Of a stretch of 64,000 bases of DNA, positions 54,413 through 64,000 are shown piece after piece; the first letter of the stretch is position 1, and the number at the start of each line of letters is the position of its first letter. The position numbers were made by a program, and so were the translations under genes. Source of the DNA: Daejeonella sp. (GTDB lineage Bacteria; Bacteroidota; Bacteroidia; Sphingobacteriales; Sphingobacteriaceae). The stretch spans positions 53,995 through 117,994 of the forward strand of contig NZ_JAUXXZ010000042.1 in assembly GCF_030684675.1 (NCBI RefSeq), in the 5' to 3' direction. The notes under the pieces were generated by a model. It ran no database searches. It saw nothing but the letters and a program-made list of their open reading frames with translations, and was not told where the DNA came from.

Positions 54413-55048
54413 TTAACCTTCCAGCAAAAACACGTACAGTTCTTTTGGCCCGTGTGCACCCAATACCAGAGTCTTTTCGATGTCAGCGGTTCGGCTGGGA
54501 CCCGTGATATTTGAGATCATACTTGGGAGATTTTCAGGATACTTTTCCCTTAAAAGCTTAAAACCATCTTTCAGGTCGAGCACCAGCTGAGAGGTATAGG
54601 CAATTACAATATGAACATGAGGGTAAATACTTAACCTTCTTCCTGCAGCATTTCCGTTGGAAACCATAATACTCCCATTCCTGGCAACAAGTGACTCACA
54701 TTCTGTAATTCCAACATCGGCATTTAAAAAATCAGTGTCAGTGCTGTAGAAGGGAAATTCATAAGTACTTAGCAGTTTTTGTAGTTTTGGTTCCCAGCAA
54801 TAAATTTTGCGCCAGTTTTTTTCTTCTGCGAGGTGCAAAAGGTTTTCGAAAAGTTCGATTTCATCTTCGCAGAACACGAAATTTCCCGAAACTGCGGTTA
54901 ATTGCTCGGCGAAAAGGGCATCCAGATGACCGGTATACTCTTCATAAAGAGCTGTCTCTTCTAAATTGGGATATGGATTGTCGCGTTTCTCGAGAAGAGC
55001 CCTCCGGATCTTCTTAAGCATCTTTTCTTTAGAAGTTGTCTCTTTCAT
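54413..55048 (-). CDS. LUD domain protein (LutC/YkgG family)
   Basis: 211 residues. The LUD fold is shown by ITECESLVARNGSIMV, HVHIVIAY and the C-terminal SNITGPSRTADIEKTLVLGAHGP. LutC works with LutA and LutB in lactate oxidation; those genes are not adjacent, so it may serve elsewhere. The frame extends to 55093, but the extension runs through a hairpin; ATG 55048 gives the usual N-terminus. Confidence 0.85.
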   Translation of the reverse strand: MKETTSKEKMLKKIRRALLEKRDNPYPNLEETALYEEYTGHLDALFAEQLTAVSGNFVFCEDEIELFENLLHLAEEKNWRKIYCWEPKLQKLLSTYEFPFYSTDTDFLNADVGITECESLVARNGSIMVSNGNAAGRRLSIYPHVHIVIAYTSQLVLDLKDGFKLLREKYPENLPSMISNITGPSRTADIEKTLVLGAHGPKELYVFLLEG

Positions 55049-55066
55049 GAACAACGCTTTTTTAAA

Positions 55067-55101
55067 CAAGGGGAATGAAATTTTACATTTCATTCCCCTT
55101 G
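55067..55101. terminator. Strong hairpin between ftsH and the LUD gene
   Basis: A perfect 15-bp inverted repeat, CAAGGGGAATGAAAT (55067-55081) and ATTTCATTCCCCTTG (55087-55101), has a loop of five bases. It lies 28 bases past the ftsH stop and 18 bases before the LUD ATG. No long T-run follows, so it may act as a weak terminator or a 3'-end stabiliser. Confidence 0.6.
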
Positions 55102-55128
55102 AAAAGGAATTTTATAGAATTGATATTT

Positions 55129-57225
55129 TTAATCCTGTGATGATCTGTTTTCAGGAAGGTCCATATTGTGATCCACCACACCTTCGTGTTCAAGACTTTC
55201 TTTTGGCTGCTCTACCGGACTTTCTGCTTTAGTACCATTTACAAACTCATCATAAGTAGTGCGATTGTCAAACGGACGTTTACCCAAAATTTCTTCAAGA
55301 TCCGACTGGAACAGAATTTCCTTTTCGAGCAATTTTTCAGCCAGTTTCTCTAAACCCTCACGTTTATCGGTCAACAATTGTTTGGTTCGCTGATAAGCCC
55401 GGTCAATCTGATTTCGAACCTCGATATCAATAATTTCAGAGGTCTTTTCTGAATAAGGTTTATTGAACTGGTACTCACCCTGAGTATCGTTGAACGAAAC
55501 ATTACCAACTTTGTCGTTCATACCATAGATTGTTACCATAGCATAAGATAATTTGGTAATCCGTTCCAGGTCGTTCTGCGCACCTGTTGATATTTTATTA
55601 AAAACGATATCCTCAGCAACGCGGCCCCCCAAAGTCATACACATTCCGTCGAGCAACTGCTCTGTGGTGTATAAAAATTGCTCTTTCGGAAGGTATTGTG
55701 CGTATCCAAGGGCAGCCACTCCCCGGGGTACGATTGAAACCTTAACCAATGGATCTGCATGTTCAAGGAACCACCCTGCAATAGCGTGTCCTGCTTCATG
55801 ATAAGCTACGATCCGTTTCTCTTCAGGAGAGATAATTTTGTTCTTTTTCTCCAATCCACCGATCACACGATCCACCGCATCCTGGAAGTCCTGCATGTCT
55901 ACAGCTTCTTTATTCCTGCGCGCCGCAATTAAAGCAGCTTCATTACATACGTTTGCAATCTCGGCCCCAGCAAATCCGGGAGTTTGTGCTGATAACTTCT
56001 TGGCGTCAACCCCTTCAGCAAGTTTAAGGGGTTTCAGGTGAACTTTAAAAATCTGCTCACGGCCAACCAGATCTGGTTTATCAATTGAAATCTGACGGTC
56101 AAAACGTCCGGGGCGCAATAATGCAGTATCCAGAACGTCAGGTCTGTTGGTTGCAGCAAGAATAATAATTCCGCTATCAGTACCAAAACCATCCATTTCA
56201 ACCAGTAACTGGTTCAGAGTATTTTCGCGTTCATCATTTCCACCAACAATATTGTTTTTTCCGCGGGCACGGCCAATGGCATCAATCTCATCGATAAAGA
56301 TGATACAGGGAGCTTTTTCCTTCGCCTGCTTAAACAGGTCACGTACCCTTGAGGCACCTACCCCAACAAACATTTCGACAAAGTCTGATCCTGAAAGTGA
56401 GAAGAAAGGAACCTGTGCCTCACCCGCAACAGCTTTAGCCATCAGGGTTTTACCGGTACCCGGTGCCCCAATCAGTAATGCTCCTTTTGGAATTTTACCT
56501 CCCAGATTAGTATATTTTTTAGGATTTTTTAAGAAATCAACGATCTCCATCACCTCCTGTTTGGCTTCTTCAAGTCCGGCAACATCATTAAAGGTAATGG
56601 TAACCTGCGATTCCTTATCGAAAAGTGTCGCTTTAGATTTACCAATATTAAAGATCTGCCCACCGGCACCCCCACCAGCACCGCCGCCCATTCTTTTCAT
56701 GATGAATACCCAGAAACCTACCAATAGAAGTACAGGCAGAATAAATGACATGAACCAACCAGCCCATGGACTTTCTCTGGATTCTGAAATTATCGGTGTA
56801 CGCTGATTTACAGGGAGATCCTTCTCAGCTGCTACTATCTTGGATTCAAAACTTTCGTAGGTTGCTTGAGTGAAAATATATTGCGGACCATTAGTAGTCG
56901 CATTGAAACTGCTTTTATTGCGGACATCATCATATTTCTTCTGATCTAAACGATCTTTTTTGATGTAAACATCGACATTATAAAGGTCCCCATTTTTGTA
57001 TGCCACCAGCTTTTCAACATCACCAGGTTTGAGCATCTCATTCTCAAATTTCTGGTAATTGATTGTTTTGGCATTATTACCGCTGAACATGTACTGAACC
57101 ACAAAAAGGCCCAGAATGATGACAGCATAAAGCCACATGATATTGAACTTAGGTGCTTTGGGAACAATTTTTTTGCCAGGAATCTTTTTTATAGGAGACT
57201 TTTTATCTGTTTTACTATCTTTCAT
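55129..57225 (-). CDS. ftsH: ATP-dependent zinc metalloprotease FtsH
   Basis: Membrane-bound AAA+ protease that degrades short-lived and misfolded proteins, and typically LpxC in enterics. 698 residues. Two membrane helices (about 30-48 and 150-170) flank a periplasmic domain. Walker [12 protein letters not shown]-type [10 protein letters not shown] and zinc site HEAGH are intact. A GTG at 57279 opens the frame inside rsfS, but the ATG at 57225 (MKDSKTDKK) is the more natural start. Follows rsfS; probably same transcript. Confidence 0.95.
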   Translation of the reverse strand: MKDSKTDKKSPIKKIPGKKIVPKAPKFNIMWLYAVIILGLFVVQYMFSGNNAKTINYQKFENEMLKPGDVEKLVAYKNGDLYNVDVYIKKDRLDQKKYDDVRNKSSFNATTNGPQYIFTQATYESFESKIVAAEKDLPVNQRTPIISESRESPWAGWFMSFILPVLLLVGFWVFIMKRMGGGAGGGAGGQIFNIGKSKATLFDKESQVTITFNDVAGLEEAKQEVMEIVDFLKNPKKYTNLGGKIPKGALLIGAPGTGKTLMAKAVAGEAQVPFFSLSGSDFVEMFVGVGASRVRDLFKQAKEKAPCIIFIDEIDAIGRARGKNNIVGGNDERENTLNQLLVEMDGFGTDSGIIILAATNRPDVLDTALLRPGRFDRQISIDKPDLVGREQIFKVHLKPLKLAEGVDAKKLSAQTPGFAGAEIANVCNEAALIAARRNKEAVDMQDFQDAVDRVIGGLEKKNKIISPEEKRIVAYHEAGHAIAGWFLEHADPLVKVSIVPRGVAALGYAQYLPKEQFLYTTEQLLDGMCMTLGGRVAEDIVFNKISTGAQNDLERITKLSYAMVTIYGMNDKVGNVSFNDTQGEYQFNKPYSEKTSEIIDIEVRNQIDRAYQRTKQLLTDKREGLEKLAEKLLEKEILFQSDLEEILGKRPFDNRTTYDEFVNGTKAESPVEQPKESLEHEGVVDHNMDLPENRSSQD

Positions 57226-57271
57226 TTTAAGTATTTGTATATAGCTATAATCGTAATTAAAATACTGAATA

Positions 57272-57646
57272 TCAGGCACTTTTAAATGATTTCATTTCTG
57301 CATCACCCCAAAGATCTTCTATTCCGTAAAATTCTCTTTTGTCTGTTTTAAAGATATGAACTACTACATCGATGTAGTCAAGGATTATCCAGTCAGACTG
57401 CTGTAAACCTTCCTTTCTCCAGGGCTCGAGTTTCAAGGCCTTAAATATCTCATCCTCAACACTTTGGGCAATTGCTTTTACCTGGGTTGTTGATTCTGCA
57501 TGGCATACAACAAAATAATCGGCAACCGAACTATGGATGTTTCTCAGATCAAGACGGACTATTTCATTTCCCTTTTTCTCCTGTATTCCAAAAACAACGA
57601 GTTCTGAGATTGAAGTGGATTCTTGTGCAGTTTTATTTTTTACCAT
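57272..57646 (-). CDS. rsfS: Ribosome silencing factor RsfS
   Basis: 124 residues. Binds uL14 and keeps 50S subunits from joining 30S under starvation. Conserved: DYFVVCHAESTTQVKAIA, WIILDYIDVVVHIF and YGIEDLWGDAE. The frame extends 12 codons upstream, but relatives begin near MVKNKTAQ, so ATG 57646 is used. Divergent from birA across about 40 bases; upstream of ftsH. Confidence 0.93.
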   Translation of the reverse strand: MVKNKTAQESTSISELVVFGIQEKKGNEIVRLDLRNIHSSVADYFVVCHAESTTQVKAIAQSVEDEIFKALKLEPWRKEGLQQSDWIILDYIDVVVHIFKTDKREFYGIEDLWGDAEMKSFKSA

Positions 57647-57687
57647 TAAAAAAATTAGTTTTGTTGAATCATAATAACGCATCTTAA

Positions 57688-58455
57688 TTGCAAAATAATA
57701 CTTTTTCAGGACTATTTATCGGTCGAAATCTAATTACTTTAAAAGAGGTAGACTCAACAAATACCTTTCTTAAGAATGCTTTGTCAAAATCTACGCCATT
57801 ATTTGATGGCACTGTTATAATGGCAGACAGGCAGCTTGAAGGACGGGGTCAGTCGGGTAATTCATGGCTAAGTGAGGCAGGGAAAAACCTGACTTTCAGC
57901 ATTCTTCTTAATCCTAATTTTCTTGCAATTGACAGGCAGTTCGACTTAAATATCGCTATCAGCCTTGCTATGAACGATTTTTTAAGTACGTACACATCAG
58001 GAGGGGCATTCATAAAATGGCCCAATGACTGCTATATCGGCAATAAAAAAATTGGCGGAATATTGATAGAAAATATTGTCCATGGCAATACCATCAAACA
58101 TGCCATAATTGGAATTGGCCTCAATGTAAATCAGGAAAATTTTCCTGTCGGTTTAAAGAATGTAACTTCTTTGAAGCAAGCTTTACATCAGGATTACAAC
58201 TTAGTGCATTTATTGGGCGAAATTTGTAGCATAATAGAAGGCAGGTATTTACAATTGAAAGCAGGAAATGCAGATAAGCTTAGGGATGAGTACCTTAGCC
58301 AATTATATTTAAAAGATGAATGGGCTCTGTTTAGGTTTGACAATCAAATTCAGAGCGGAAAAATTCGGGGAATTACTGCTATCGGACAACTGATTCTTGA
58401 AACAACCGAGGGATTGCGATATTTTAATAACAAGGAAATAGAATTTATAAATTAA
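57688..58455 (+). CDS. birA: Biotin--[acetyl-CoA-carboxylase] ligase
   Basis: 255 residues, class I (no DNA-binding domain). Joins biotin to the biotin carboxyl carrier protein. Motifs: EVDSTNTFLK, the adenylate loop GRGQSGNSW, KWPNDCYIGNKKIGGILIEN and a C-terminal SH3-like part. The start is TTG at 57688, directly after an in-frame TAA; no ATG exists before the catalytic core. Expression may therefore be low. Confidence 0.92.
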   Translation: MQNNTFSGLFIGRNLITLKEVDSTNTFLKNALSKSTPLFDGTVIMADRQLEGRGQSGNSWLSEAGKNLTFSILLNPNFLAIDRQFDLNIAISLAMNDFLSTYTSGGAFIKWPNDCYIGNKKIGGILIENIVHGNTIKHAIIGIGLNVNQENFPVGLKNVTSLKQALHQDYNLVHLLGEICSIIEGRYLQLKAGNADKLRDEYLSQLYLKDEWALFRFDNQIQSGKIRGITAIGQLILETTEGLRYFNNKEIEFIN

Positions 58456-58461
58456 GAGGAT

Positions 58462-60501
58462 ATGAAAAAACTATTGGGGTTAATTTTTCTGTTTTTGGCT
58501 GTTGCTTCCCATGCACAGTTCCCGGATCCAAATGCAAAGATTTATGATCCGGTAAAATGGAGCTTCTCCTCCGAAAAATTAAATGATAAGGAATACAATC
58601 TGATTATTACTGCCAAAATTGAGAAGGGCTGGCATGTATATTCCCAGTTTATCGAAGAAGGTGGTCCGATTCCAACATCCTTCAAATTCCAACCTTCTTC
58701 TGATTATAAACTGGTAGGTAAGGTTACTGAAAGTCCCAAAGCAGTTACAGCATTTGACAAGAATTTCAATATGCAAATTGCATGGCATAAAGATCAGGTG
58801 GTATTTAAACAAAAAGTCAGTCTGCTTGTTCCTAAAACAAGTATTGCAGGCACACTTGAATTTATGGTTTGCAATGATGAGCGTTGTTTACCGCCTGCGG
58901 AAGTGGAATTCACAATCGCAATCCAGGCCGGTTCTGCACAAGCCGAAATGACAGCTTCTGAACCAGAATCAGACAGCACTTCATCAATTGTTTCATCTGA
59001 CTCTGCATCTAAAACCTTGCTGCCCGCAAGTACTAATTCAATCCAGTCCGATACCGACTCATCAAGCGGTTCTCTGTGGGCTATATTTATAGCCGGGTTT
59101 ATCGGTGGACTTGCGGCATTTTTTATGCCATGTATCTACCCGATGATTCCGCTGACCGTATCTTTTTTTACCAAGAAATCAGGCTCAAGGGCTAAAGGAA
59201 TTCAAAGTGCAATAATTTACGGCCTATCCATTATTGTTATTTATGTAGCGCTGGGTTTGCTCATTACATTGATTTTTGGGGCTTCTGCTTTGAATGAAGC
59301 AGCAAGCAGTGCAACTTTTAACCTATTATTCTTTGTTGTCCTTGTAATTTTCGGAATCTCATTTTTGGGAGCTTTTGAAATTACCCTTCCTTCTTCCCTT
59401 GTGAATAAGATGGATGAAAAATCGAACCAAAATGGATTTGTCGGTCTTTTCTTTATGGCTTTTACACTTGCGTTGGTTTCTTTTTCATGCACCGGGCCGA
59501 TCATAGGAACTTTATTGGTTGATGCAGTTTCCAAAGGCTCATATCTGGGTCCGGCGATTGGTATGCTTGGATTTTCATCCGCCTTAGCTATACCCTTTAC
59601 CCTTTTTGCAATATTTCCATCCTGGCTTAAAGAAATGCCAAAATCTGGTGGCTGGCTCAATACAGTTAAGGTATCACTGGGTTTTCTTGAGATAGCACTT
59701 GCATTTAAGTTCCTGTCCAATGTAGATCTGGCTTATCACTGGGGTATTTTAAACCGGGATATTTTCCTGATCATCTGGATCGTTGTTTTTGGATTGTGGG
59801 CATTGTATCTTCTCGGCAAGATCCGCTTGTCGCATGATAATGAGATTAATTTCCTTTCACTGCCAAGATTGTTTTTCTCCATGCTGATTCTTGGGTTTAC
59901 TTTATACATGGTTCCCGGATTATGGGGAGCACCTCTAAAGGCGATCAGTGCCTGGCTTCCACCACAGGTGACCCAGGAATTTGATCTGTACTCAAACAGG
60001 GGTACTGTCCCGGCAGCAGCAGCCGGAACATCCGGAAAAAAATATTCCGGACTGTTTCATGCGCCTCATGGTTTGGATGCATTTTATGATTATGAAGAGG
60101 GACTTGCCTATGCAAAAAGCGTGAATAAACCTATCCTGATAGATTTTACGGGATGGAGTTGTACCAACTGTCGAAAAATGGAGGCCAGTGTATGGCCGGA
60201 TAAGGAAGTACTCCGCCGGCTCAGAGAGGACTATGTTTTAATATCTTTATATGTGGATGATAAAACAGAACTTGCGGAAGCTGAAAAGTATGTTTCGGGC
60301 TTCAGTGGTAAAAAAGTAAATACAATCGGACAAAAGTGGAGCGATTTTCAGGCATCCAGATTTGGAACCAATTCTCAGCCCTATTATGTTATAGCAGATC
60401 ATGAAGGCAGGGTACTGGTTCCACCGCAGGCTTATAATCTGGATATCAGTAATTACGTTAATTTCTTAGACCAGGGTAAAATCGCTTTCGGGCAAAAATG
60501 A
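58462..60501 (+). CDS. DsbD-family thiol:disulfide interchange protein
   Basis: 679 residues. A signal peptide (to about 19), an N-terminal DsbD-alpha-like domain (about 25-160, with VCNDERCLPP), eight membrane helices (about 200-480) with a Cys in FMPCIYPMIP and another in SFSCTGPIIG, and a C-terminal thioredoxin domain with CTNC in WSCTNCRKME. All three redox pairs are in place. It moves electrons from cytosolic thioredoxin to the periplasm. The stop overlaps the pfkA start. Confidence 0.93.
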   Translation: MKKLLGLIFLFLAVASHAQFPDPNAKIYDPVKWSFSSEKLNDKEYNLIITAKIEKGWHVYSQFIEEGGPIPTSFKFQPSSDYKLVGKVTESPKAVTAFDKNFNMQIAWHKDQVVFKQKVSLLVPKTSIAGTLEFMVCNDERCLPPAEVEFTIAIQAGSAQAEMTASEPESDSTSSIVSSDSASKTLLPASTNSIQSDTDSSSGSLWAIFIAGFIGGLAAFFMPCIYPMIPLTVSFFTKKSGSRAKGIQSAIIYGLSIIVIYVALGLLITLIFGASALNEAASSATFNLLFFVVLVIFGISFLGAFEITLPSSLVNKMDEKSNQNGFVGLFFMAFTLALVSFSCTGPIIGTLLVDAVSKGSYLGPAIGMLGFSSALAIPFTLFAIFPSWLKEMPKSGGWLNTVKVSLGFLEIALAFKFLSNVDLAYHWGILNRDIFLIIWIVVFGLWALYLLGKIRLSHDNEINFLSLPRLFFSMLILGFTLYMVPGLWGAPLKAISAWLPPQVTQEFDLYSNRGTVPAAAAGTSGKKYSGLFHAPHGLDAFYDYEEGLAYAKSVNKPILIDFTGWSCTNCRKMEASVWPDKEVLRRLREDYVLISLYVDDKTELAEAEKYVSGFSGKKVNTIGQKWSDFQASRFGTNSQPYYVIADHEGRVLVPPQAYNLDISNYVNFLDQGKIAFGQK

Positions 60502-61490
60502 TGGAAATGAATAAAAAGAACATAAAAAATATTGGAGTTTTTACATCCGGAGGTGATTCACCCGGGATGAATGCCGCAATTCGTGCGGTAGTGCGTACCG
60601 GCTTATATTATGATCTTAAAGTAACAGGAATTTACCGGGGATATGATGGGATGATCAGCGGTGACTTTCATCTGATGGAGCGTAAATCGGTAGCGAATAT
60701 TATTCAGCGTGGCGGGACAATACTAAAGACTGCCAGAAGTGAAGAATTTCGGACGGCAGAGGGTAGAAAGAAAGCTTATGAGCAATTAAAGAAGCATAAT
60801 GTTGATGCTATTGTAGCAATTGGAGGCGACGGAACCTTTACCGGTGCCAATATATTTTATGATGAGTATAAAGTACCTGTAATCGGGCTTCCCGGAACCA
60901 TCGATAATGACCTGATCGGAACAGATTTTACCATCGGTTATGATACTGCAATAAATACGGTTATTGATGCAGTTGATAAGATCCGTGATACTGCGGAGTC
61001 CCACGATCGTTTGTTTATTGTGGAGGTTATGGGCCGTGACTCCGGTTTGATCGCTCTTAGAAGCGGTATTGGAACTGGTGCAGAAGCTATTCTGATTCCC
61101 GAGACAAAAACAGATATCAAAGCATTACTCAACCGTTTGGAAACTAGCAGAAAAGATAAATCCTCCAAGATCATCATTGTGGCAGAGGGTGACGATGCCG
61201 GAGGTGCTTTCGAAATAGCAAAGGTGGTAAAAGAAAAGTTTCCGGGAACAGATACCAGAGTCTCTATCCTCGGTCATATTCAGCGGGGTGGTCCGCCATC
61301 ATGTATGGACAGGGTATTGGCCAGCAGGTTGGGTGTGGCGGCCGTTGAATCTTTGATGGAGGGCAGAAACAGGGAAATGATTGGGATTGTAAATGGTAAA
61401 ATACATTTCACACCATTTGGCAATGCTATAAAGCATAACCCGGAAGTGAATCCTGAACTTTTAAAAATCGTTGAAATCCTCTCCCTATAA
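60498..61490 (+). CDS. pfkA: ATP-dependent 6-phosphofructokinase
   Basis: Phosphorylates fructose 6-phosphate to fructose 1,6-bisphosphate. 330 residues. GVFTSGGDSPGMNAAIRA near the N-terminus, GGDGTFTGA, the catalytic PGTIDNDL, VEVMGRDSGL and ILGHIQRGG. GGDGT (Gly at the last-but-one place) fits the ATP rather than PPi enzyme. The start overlaps dsbD by 4 bases (ATGA); two later Met codons (60501, 60507) are options. Confidence 0.96.
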   Translation: MMEMNKKNIKNIGVFTSGGDSPGMNAAIRAVVRTGLYYDLKVTGIYRGYDGMISGDFHLMERKSVANIIQRGGTILKTARSEEFRTAEGRKKAYEQLKKHNVDAIVAIGGDGTFTGANIFYDEYKVPVIGLPGTIDNDLIGTDFTIGYDTAINTVIDAVDKIRDTAESHDRLFIVEVMGRDSGLIALRSGIGTGAEAILIPETKTDIKALLNRLETSRKDKSSKIIIVAEGDDAGGAFEIAKVVKEKFPGTDTRVSILGHIQRGGPPSCMDRVLASRLGVAAVESLMEGRNREMIGIVNGKIHFTPFGNAIKHNPEVNPELLKIVEILSL

Positions 61491-61507
61491 AATTAAGCTG
61501 GTTTGAT

Positions 61508-62719
61508 ATGAAAAATTCAGGTTTTTTCTTCGGTGCATTGATAGTTTTACTGGCAGCCTGTGGCGAACCGGTAAAAAAAGGCAATAGCGAAAAGAATTTA
61601 GCAGCAGAAATTTCCTTAAAACTTGAAAAAATAGCGGAAGGATTACACTCTCCTGTTGCTGCGGCTTTTAGTCCGGAAGGTTTAATGCTGGTATGCGAGC
61701 AAACCGGACAAATCAGGGTGCTAGAGGGCAATAAACTGAATAATAAACCCTTTCTGAACCTGGAGAGTAAGCTTGTTAAAATAAGTGGCGCCTATGATGA
61801 ACGCGGTTTACTTGGAATCGCCCTTCATCCAGACTATGACAGCAATAAAAAATTCTATGTGTATTACAGTGCCCCTTCCACCGAAAAAGGGCTTGATCAT
61901 CAGTCTGTAATTGCTGAATACAAAGTTTCAACAGATCCAATGCTTGCCGATGCGGCTACTGAAAAAATATTATTGACAATTCAGCAGCCCGAAAGCAATC
62001 ACAATGGAGGTGATCTGAAGTTTGGCCCCGATGGTTATTTATACATTGGAGTTGGGGATGGTGGTGGCGCCGGAGACAGGCATGGGGAAAAAGGCAATGG
62101 ACAAAATCTGAATACTCTTTTGGGTAAAATTCTAAGAATTGATGTTAATACCGATCAAAGCTATGGTATTCCAAATGATAATCCATTTGTAGGCAAGGAA
62201 GCAAAACCGGAGATCTGGGCCTATGGTTTACGTAATCCATGGCGGTTTTCATTTGATAAAAGCTCCGGGCAACTTTTTGTTGCGGATGTAGGTCAGAATA
62301 AATTCGAGGAGGTAAATATCATCGAGAAAGGTGGAAACTATGGATGGAAAATCATGGAAGCGAGCCATTGTTTTGATCCGGAAGAGAACTGTAAGACTGA
62401 AGGATTGATCTTACCAATAGCAGAGTATGAACATGAAGAAGGGATTAGTATAACGGGTGGATTTGTGTATCGTGGTAAAGAACTGACCGGACTCACCGAT
62501 AAGTATATTTTTGCCGACTGGACCGGGCCGATGTTTTATCTTGAAAAGAAGGGCGAATCCTGGACTCGTGGTACGGTCAGTCTTGCAGCTAAACCATCAG
62601 GAGATTTGAAAATACTTAGTTTTGTCCAGGATAATAATGCAGAGTTATATGTTCTTACAAACCAGGAGGTCGGTCCGAAGGATACGAAAGGAGCCATTTA
62701 TAAACTGATAAGTCCCTGA
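61508..62719 (+). CDS. PQQ-dependent sugar dehydrogenase, lipoprotein
   Basis: 403 residues, six-bladed beta-propeller of the soluble glucose dehydrogenase (GSDH) type. Lipoprotein signal with lipobox LLAACG (Cys about 17). Conserved: [45 protein letters not shown] and [11 protein letters not shown]. Its PQQ ligand residues lie within these. No PQQ synthesis genes are seen here, so the cofactor may come from outside. Stop overlaps gmhA by one base. Confidence 0.9.
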   Translation: MKNSGFFFGALIVLLAACGEPVKKGNSEKNLAAEISLKLEKIAEGLHSPVAAAFSPEGLMLVCEQTGQIRVLEGNKLNNKPFLNLESKLVKISGAYDERGLLGIALHPDYDSNKKFYVYYSAPSTEKGLDHQSVIAEYKVSTDPMLADAATEKILLTIQQPESNHNGGDLKFGPDGYLYIGVGDGGGAGDRHGEKGNGQNLNTLLGKILRIDVNTDQSYGIPNDNPFVGKEAKPEIWAYGLRNPWRFSFDKSSGQLFVADVGQNKFEEVNIIEKGGNYGWKIMEASHCFDPEENCKTEGLILPIAEYEHEEGISITGGFVYRGKELTGLTDKYIFADWTGPMFYLEKKGESWTRGTVSLAAKPSGDLKILSFVQDNNAELYVLTNQEVGPKDTKGAIYKLISP

Positions 62720-63300
62720 TGGAAAATATAAAGAATCATTTTATTGAAGCCAGGGAAGTTCTGGACAGCTTTATTTCAGACCCCCGGAATTTTCACAATA
62801 TCGAAGGAGCCGGAAAAATTATTGTAGATACCATTAAAAGTGGAGGCAAGGTGATTTCATGTGGTAATGGAGGATCCATGAGTGATGCCATACATTTTGC
62901 TGAGGAGCTTTCGGGAAGATACCGGAACGACCGGCCTGCTTATGCTGCCATTGCTATTTCTGACCCGGGTCATTTGTCATGTGTCGCCAATGACTATGGT
63001 TATGCCTTTGTTTTTTCAAGGATGGTAGAGGCCATTGGCTCTGAAGGAGATGTACTATTCGCTATCAGCACCAGCGGAAATTCTGAAAATATTTTGAAAG
63101 CAATCGAAGCTGCCCGAAAGAAGGGAATGAAGGTTATTGGTTTGACAGGTAAGGACGGCGGTAAAATGGCAGGTTTATGTGATGTTGAAATCCGTGCTCC
63201 CCGTTCAGAATACGCTGACAGGGCGCAGGAAATTCATATTAAGGTGATACATTCGCTGATTGATTATGTTGAATCCCGGATCAAGTCCGGGATGACATGA
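62719..63300 (+). CDS. gmhA: D-sedoheptulose 7-phosphate isomerase
   Basis: SIS-domain enzyme that starts ADP-heptose synthesis for the LPS core. 193 residues. [21 protein letters not shown] and [20 protein letters not shown] are diagnostic, as is the C-terminal [13 protein letters not shown]. The final eight codons (SRIKSGMT) are written by a repeat hairpin (63274-63292), longer than expected for the family. Coupled to the sugar dehydrogenase gene. Confidence 0.94.
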   Translation: MENIKNHFIEAREVLDSFISDPRNFHNIEGAGKIIVDTIKSGGKVISCGNGGSMSDAIHFAEELSGRYRNDRPAYAAIAISDPGHLSCVANDYGYAFVFSRMVEAIGSEGDVLFAISTSGNSENILKAIEAARKKGMKVIGLTGKDGGKMAGLCDVEIRAPRSEYADRAQEIHIKVIHSLIDYVESRIKSGMT

Positions 63301-63374
63301 TTGCCTGTGTCACACCGGAACTGATTCGGTGCACGCCGGGCTTGATCAATTGACTCACCGGGCTTGTTCCGGTG
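63274..63374. repeat. Cluster of short REP-like hairpins
   Basis: Three stems in 100 bases share the pattern CCGG-n-TTG-n-CCGG. The first is TCCCGGA/TCCGGGA (63274-63280, 63286-63292). The second is CACCGGAA/TTCGGTG (63313-63331), with one bulged G. The third is CACCGG/CCGGTG (63356-63361, 63369-63374). They lie across the ends of gmhA and the YbjQ gene, which converge here. Similar GC-rich intergenic repeats occur widely in bacterial genomes. Confidence 0.65.
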
Positions 63375-63702
63375 CGGCGCGATCTTCAACAATAACTGCG
63401 GTTCCTGAAGAACTAACCATCAGCATACTTCCATTACTTCCCAGAGTTTCATAGTCAAGGTCAACACCCAAAACTGCGTTAGCTCCTAAACGGGCTGCCT
63501 GTTCCTGCATTTCGCGTAAGGCAATATCTTTTGCTTCGCGAAGTCCTTCTTCGTATGATCCGGATCTACCGCCAACGATATCCCTGATTCCTGCAAAGAA
63601 ATCTTTGACAATGTTTGCACCAATAATGGCTTCGCCAGTTACTATACCAATGTATTTTACAACACGTTTTCCTTCGAGTTCATTTGTGGTTACTACTATC
63701 AT
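63355..63702 (-). CDS. YbjQ family protein
   Basis: 115 residues of the YbjQ/UPF0145 fold (heavy-metal-binding domain). [36 protein letters not shown]-like helix and [16 protein letters not shown] are typical. Forms pentamers in relatives; role unknown. The last nine residues (DRAAPEQAR) come from the repeat cluster and are not seen in the usual family end at IVE. Confidence 0.88.
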   Translation of the reverse strand: MIVVTTNELEGKRVVKYIGIVTGEAIIGANIVKDFFAGIRDIVGGRSGSYEEGLREAKDIALREMQEQAARLGANAVLGVDLDYETLGSNGSMLMVSSSGTAVIVEDRAAPEQAR

Positions 63703-64000
63703 GATGTTTTTTCTTTTTAGATAAATAAATTGCTCAGTTGTTACAAAAATACCGTTTTTGAAAATCTATCCGTCAATTAATGGGTGAGATGACACTGGAT
63801 TATGGGTAATTAAAATGGTTGAATAAAAAAGACTGAGCATTGGTAAAGCCGTATCGCTGAATAGCCCGGTGCTCTAGTGCTTGTTGCGCAACCCTGCGCT
63901 GAAAGATTCAACATTGTAGGTGTTAGTGAGCATATTATTGGGTGATAGGTAGCAGATTAAACCATCCCCTGTAAAAGAGAGCTACACTGTTAGTAAAGTC
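63703..64000. other. Non-coding right end of window
   Basis: 298 bases without a supported gene. The first third contains the YbjQ promoter. The last ~170 bases (from about 63830) are GC-richer and hold a self-complementary GTTGCGCAAC near 63881-63891 and several stop codons in every frame. On the minus strand 21 codons run in from the right edge and stop near 63935; they are too short to assign. It could be repeat or decayed sequence. Confidence 0.4.
63744..63776 (-). promoter_or_regulatory. Promoter of the YbjQ gene
   Basis: TATTTTTG on the minus strand (63751-63744) fits TAnnTTTG, with TTG 22 bases upstream (63776-63774). The -7 box is 41 bases before the ATG. Confidence 0.5.

Noticed and set aside
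54413..55048. Lactate utilisation operon
   Set aside because: Only the LUD gene is present; no LutA or LutB neighbour.
55553..56806. Plus-strand frames opposite ftsH, the longest 219 codons
   Set aside because: ftsH has every catalytic motif in this stretch; the opposite frames are by-products of its composition.

Overview
This window is 64 kb of a Bacteroidota chromosome, most like a member of the Sphingobacteriales. The evidence is the LpxC-FabZ fusion gene, the PorX regulator of type IX secretion, the block efp / lpxA / lpxC-fabZ / lpxD / HD / porX / tsaE / ald, promoters of the TTG...TAnnTTTG type, scarce Shine-Dalgarno sequences and an AT-leaning composition. It is ordinary housekeeping chromosome: no prophage, insertion sequence, CRISPR array, tRNA or rRNA gene was found.

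Layout. 0-6.4 kb (minus strand): end of a folate cyclo-ligase gene, efp, an orphan ABC ATPase, the lipid A genes and an HD phosphohydrolase. 6.5-10.5 kb (plus): porX, tsaE, alanine dehydrogenase and a VanX-like dipeptidase. 10.5-12.7 kb (minus): a PLP enzyme and two envelope genes that have each lost an internal in-frame block. 12.8-22 kb (plus): an aspartyl protease, a DUF5117 metalloprotease, a phosphodiester glycosidase, a DUF4175 coiled-coil membrane protein, an anti-sigma-like ATPase and ybeY. 22-29 kb: pirin, a third internally deleted gene, an Uup-type ABC-F ATPase, mnmG and a lipoprotein. 29-37.4 kb: gamma carbonic anhydrase, nadB, a long AT-rich gap, nadA, a symporter, an L,D-transpeptidase-like protein, thiL and an alpha-L-fucosidase. 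37.4-48.7 kb: rmuC, a FAD oxidoreductase, a zinc peptidase, apaG, dus, CPBP protease, cdsA, a TonB-type protein and mfd. 48.8-64 kb: small membrane proteins, a Nif3-like protein, a zinc-ribbon protein, a FabH-like synthase, a frameshifted radical SAM gene, LUD, ftsH, rsfS, birA, dsbD, pfkA, a sugar dehydrogenase, gmhA and a YbjQ protein.

The most interesting signal is a possible replication origin. Two near-identical palindromes matching the ParB site parS lie 53 bp apart just before mnmG (25.26-25.32 kb). About 6 kb away, the nadB-nadA gap (31.06-31.47 kb) is extremely AT-rich and holds an exact DnaA box. Hand-sampled lines suggest the plus strand goes from C-leaning to G-leaning across that gap. 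This is inference and needs a whole-genome skew plot.

The second theme is gene erosion. Three nearby genes (a histidine phosphatase, a PBP4-type carboxypeptidase and a Rossmann oxidoreductase) have each lost an internal segment in frame, with catalytic residues gone. A radical SAM gene is broken by one missing A in a homopolymer. At 63.3 kb a cluster of short repeats supplies the C-terminal codons of two convergent genes.
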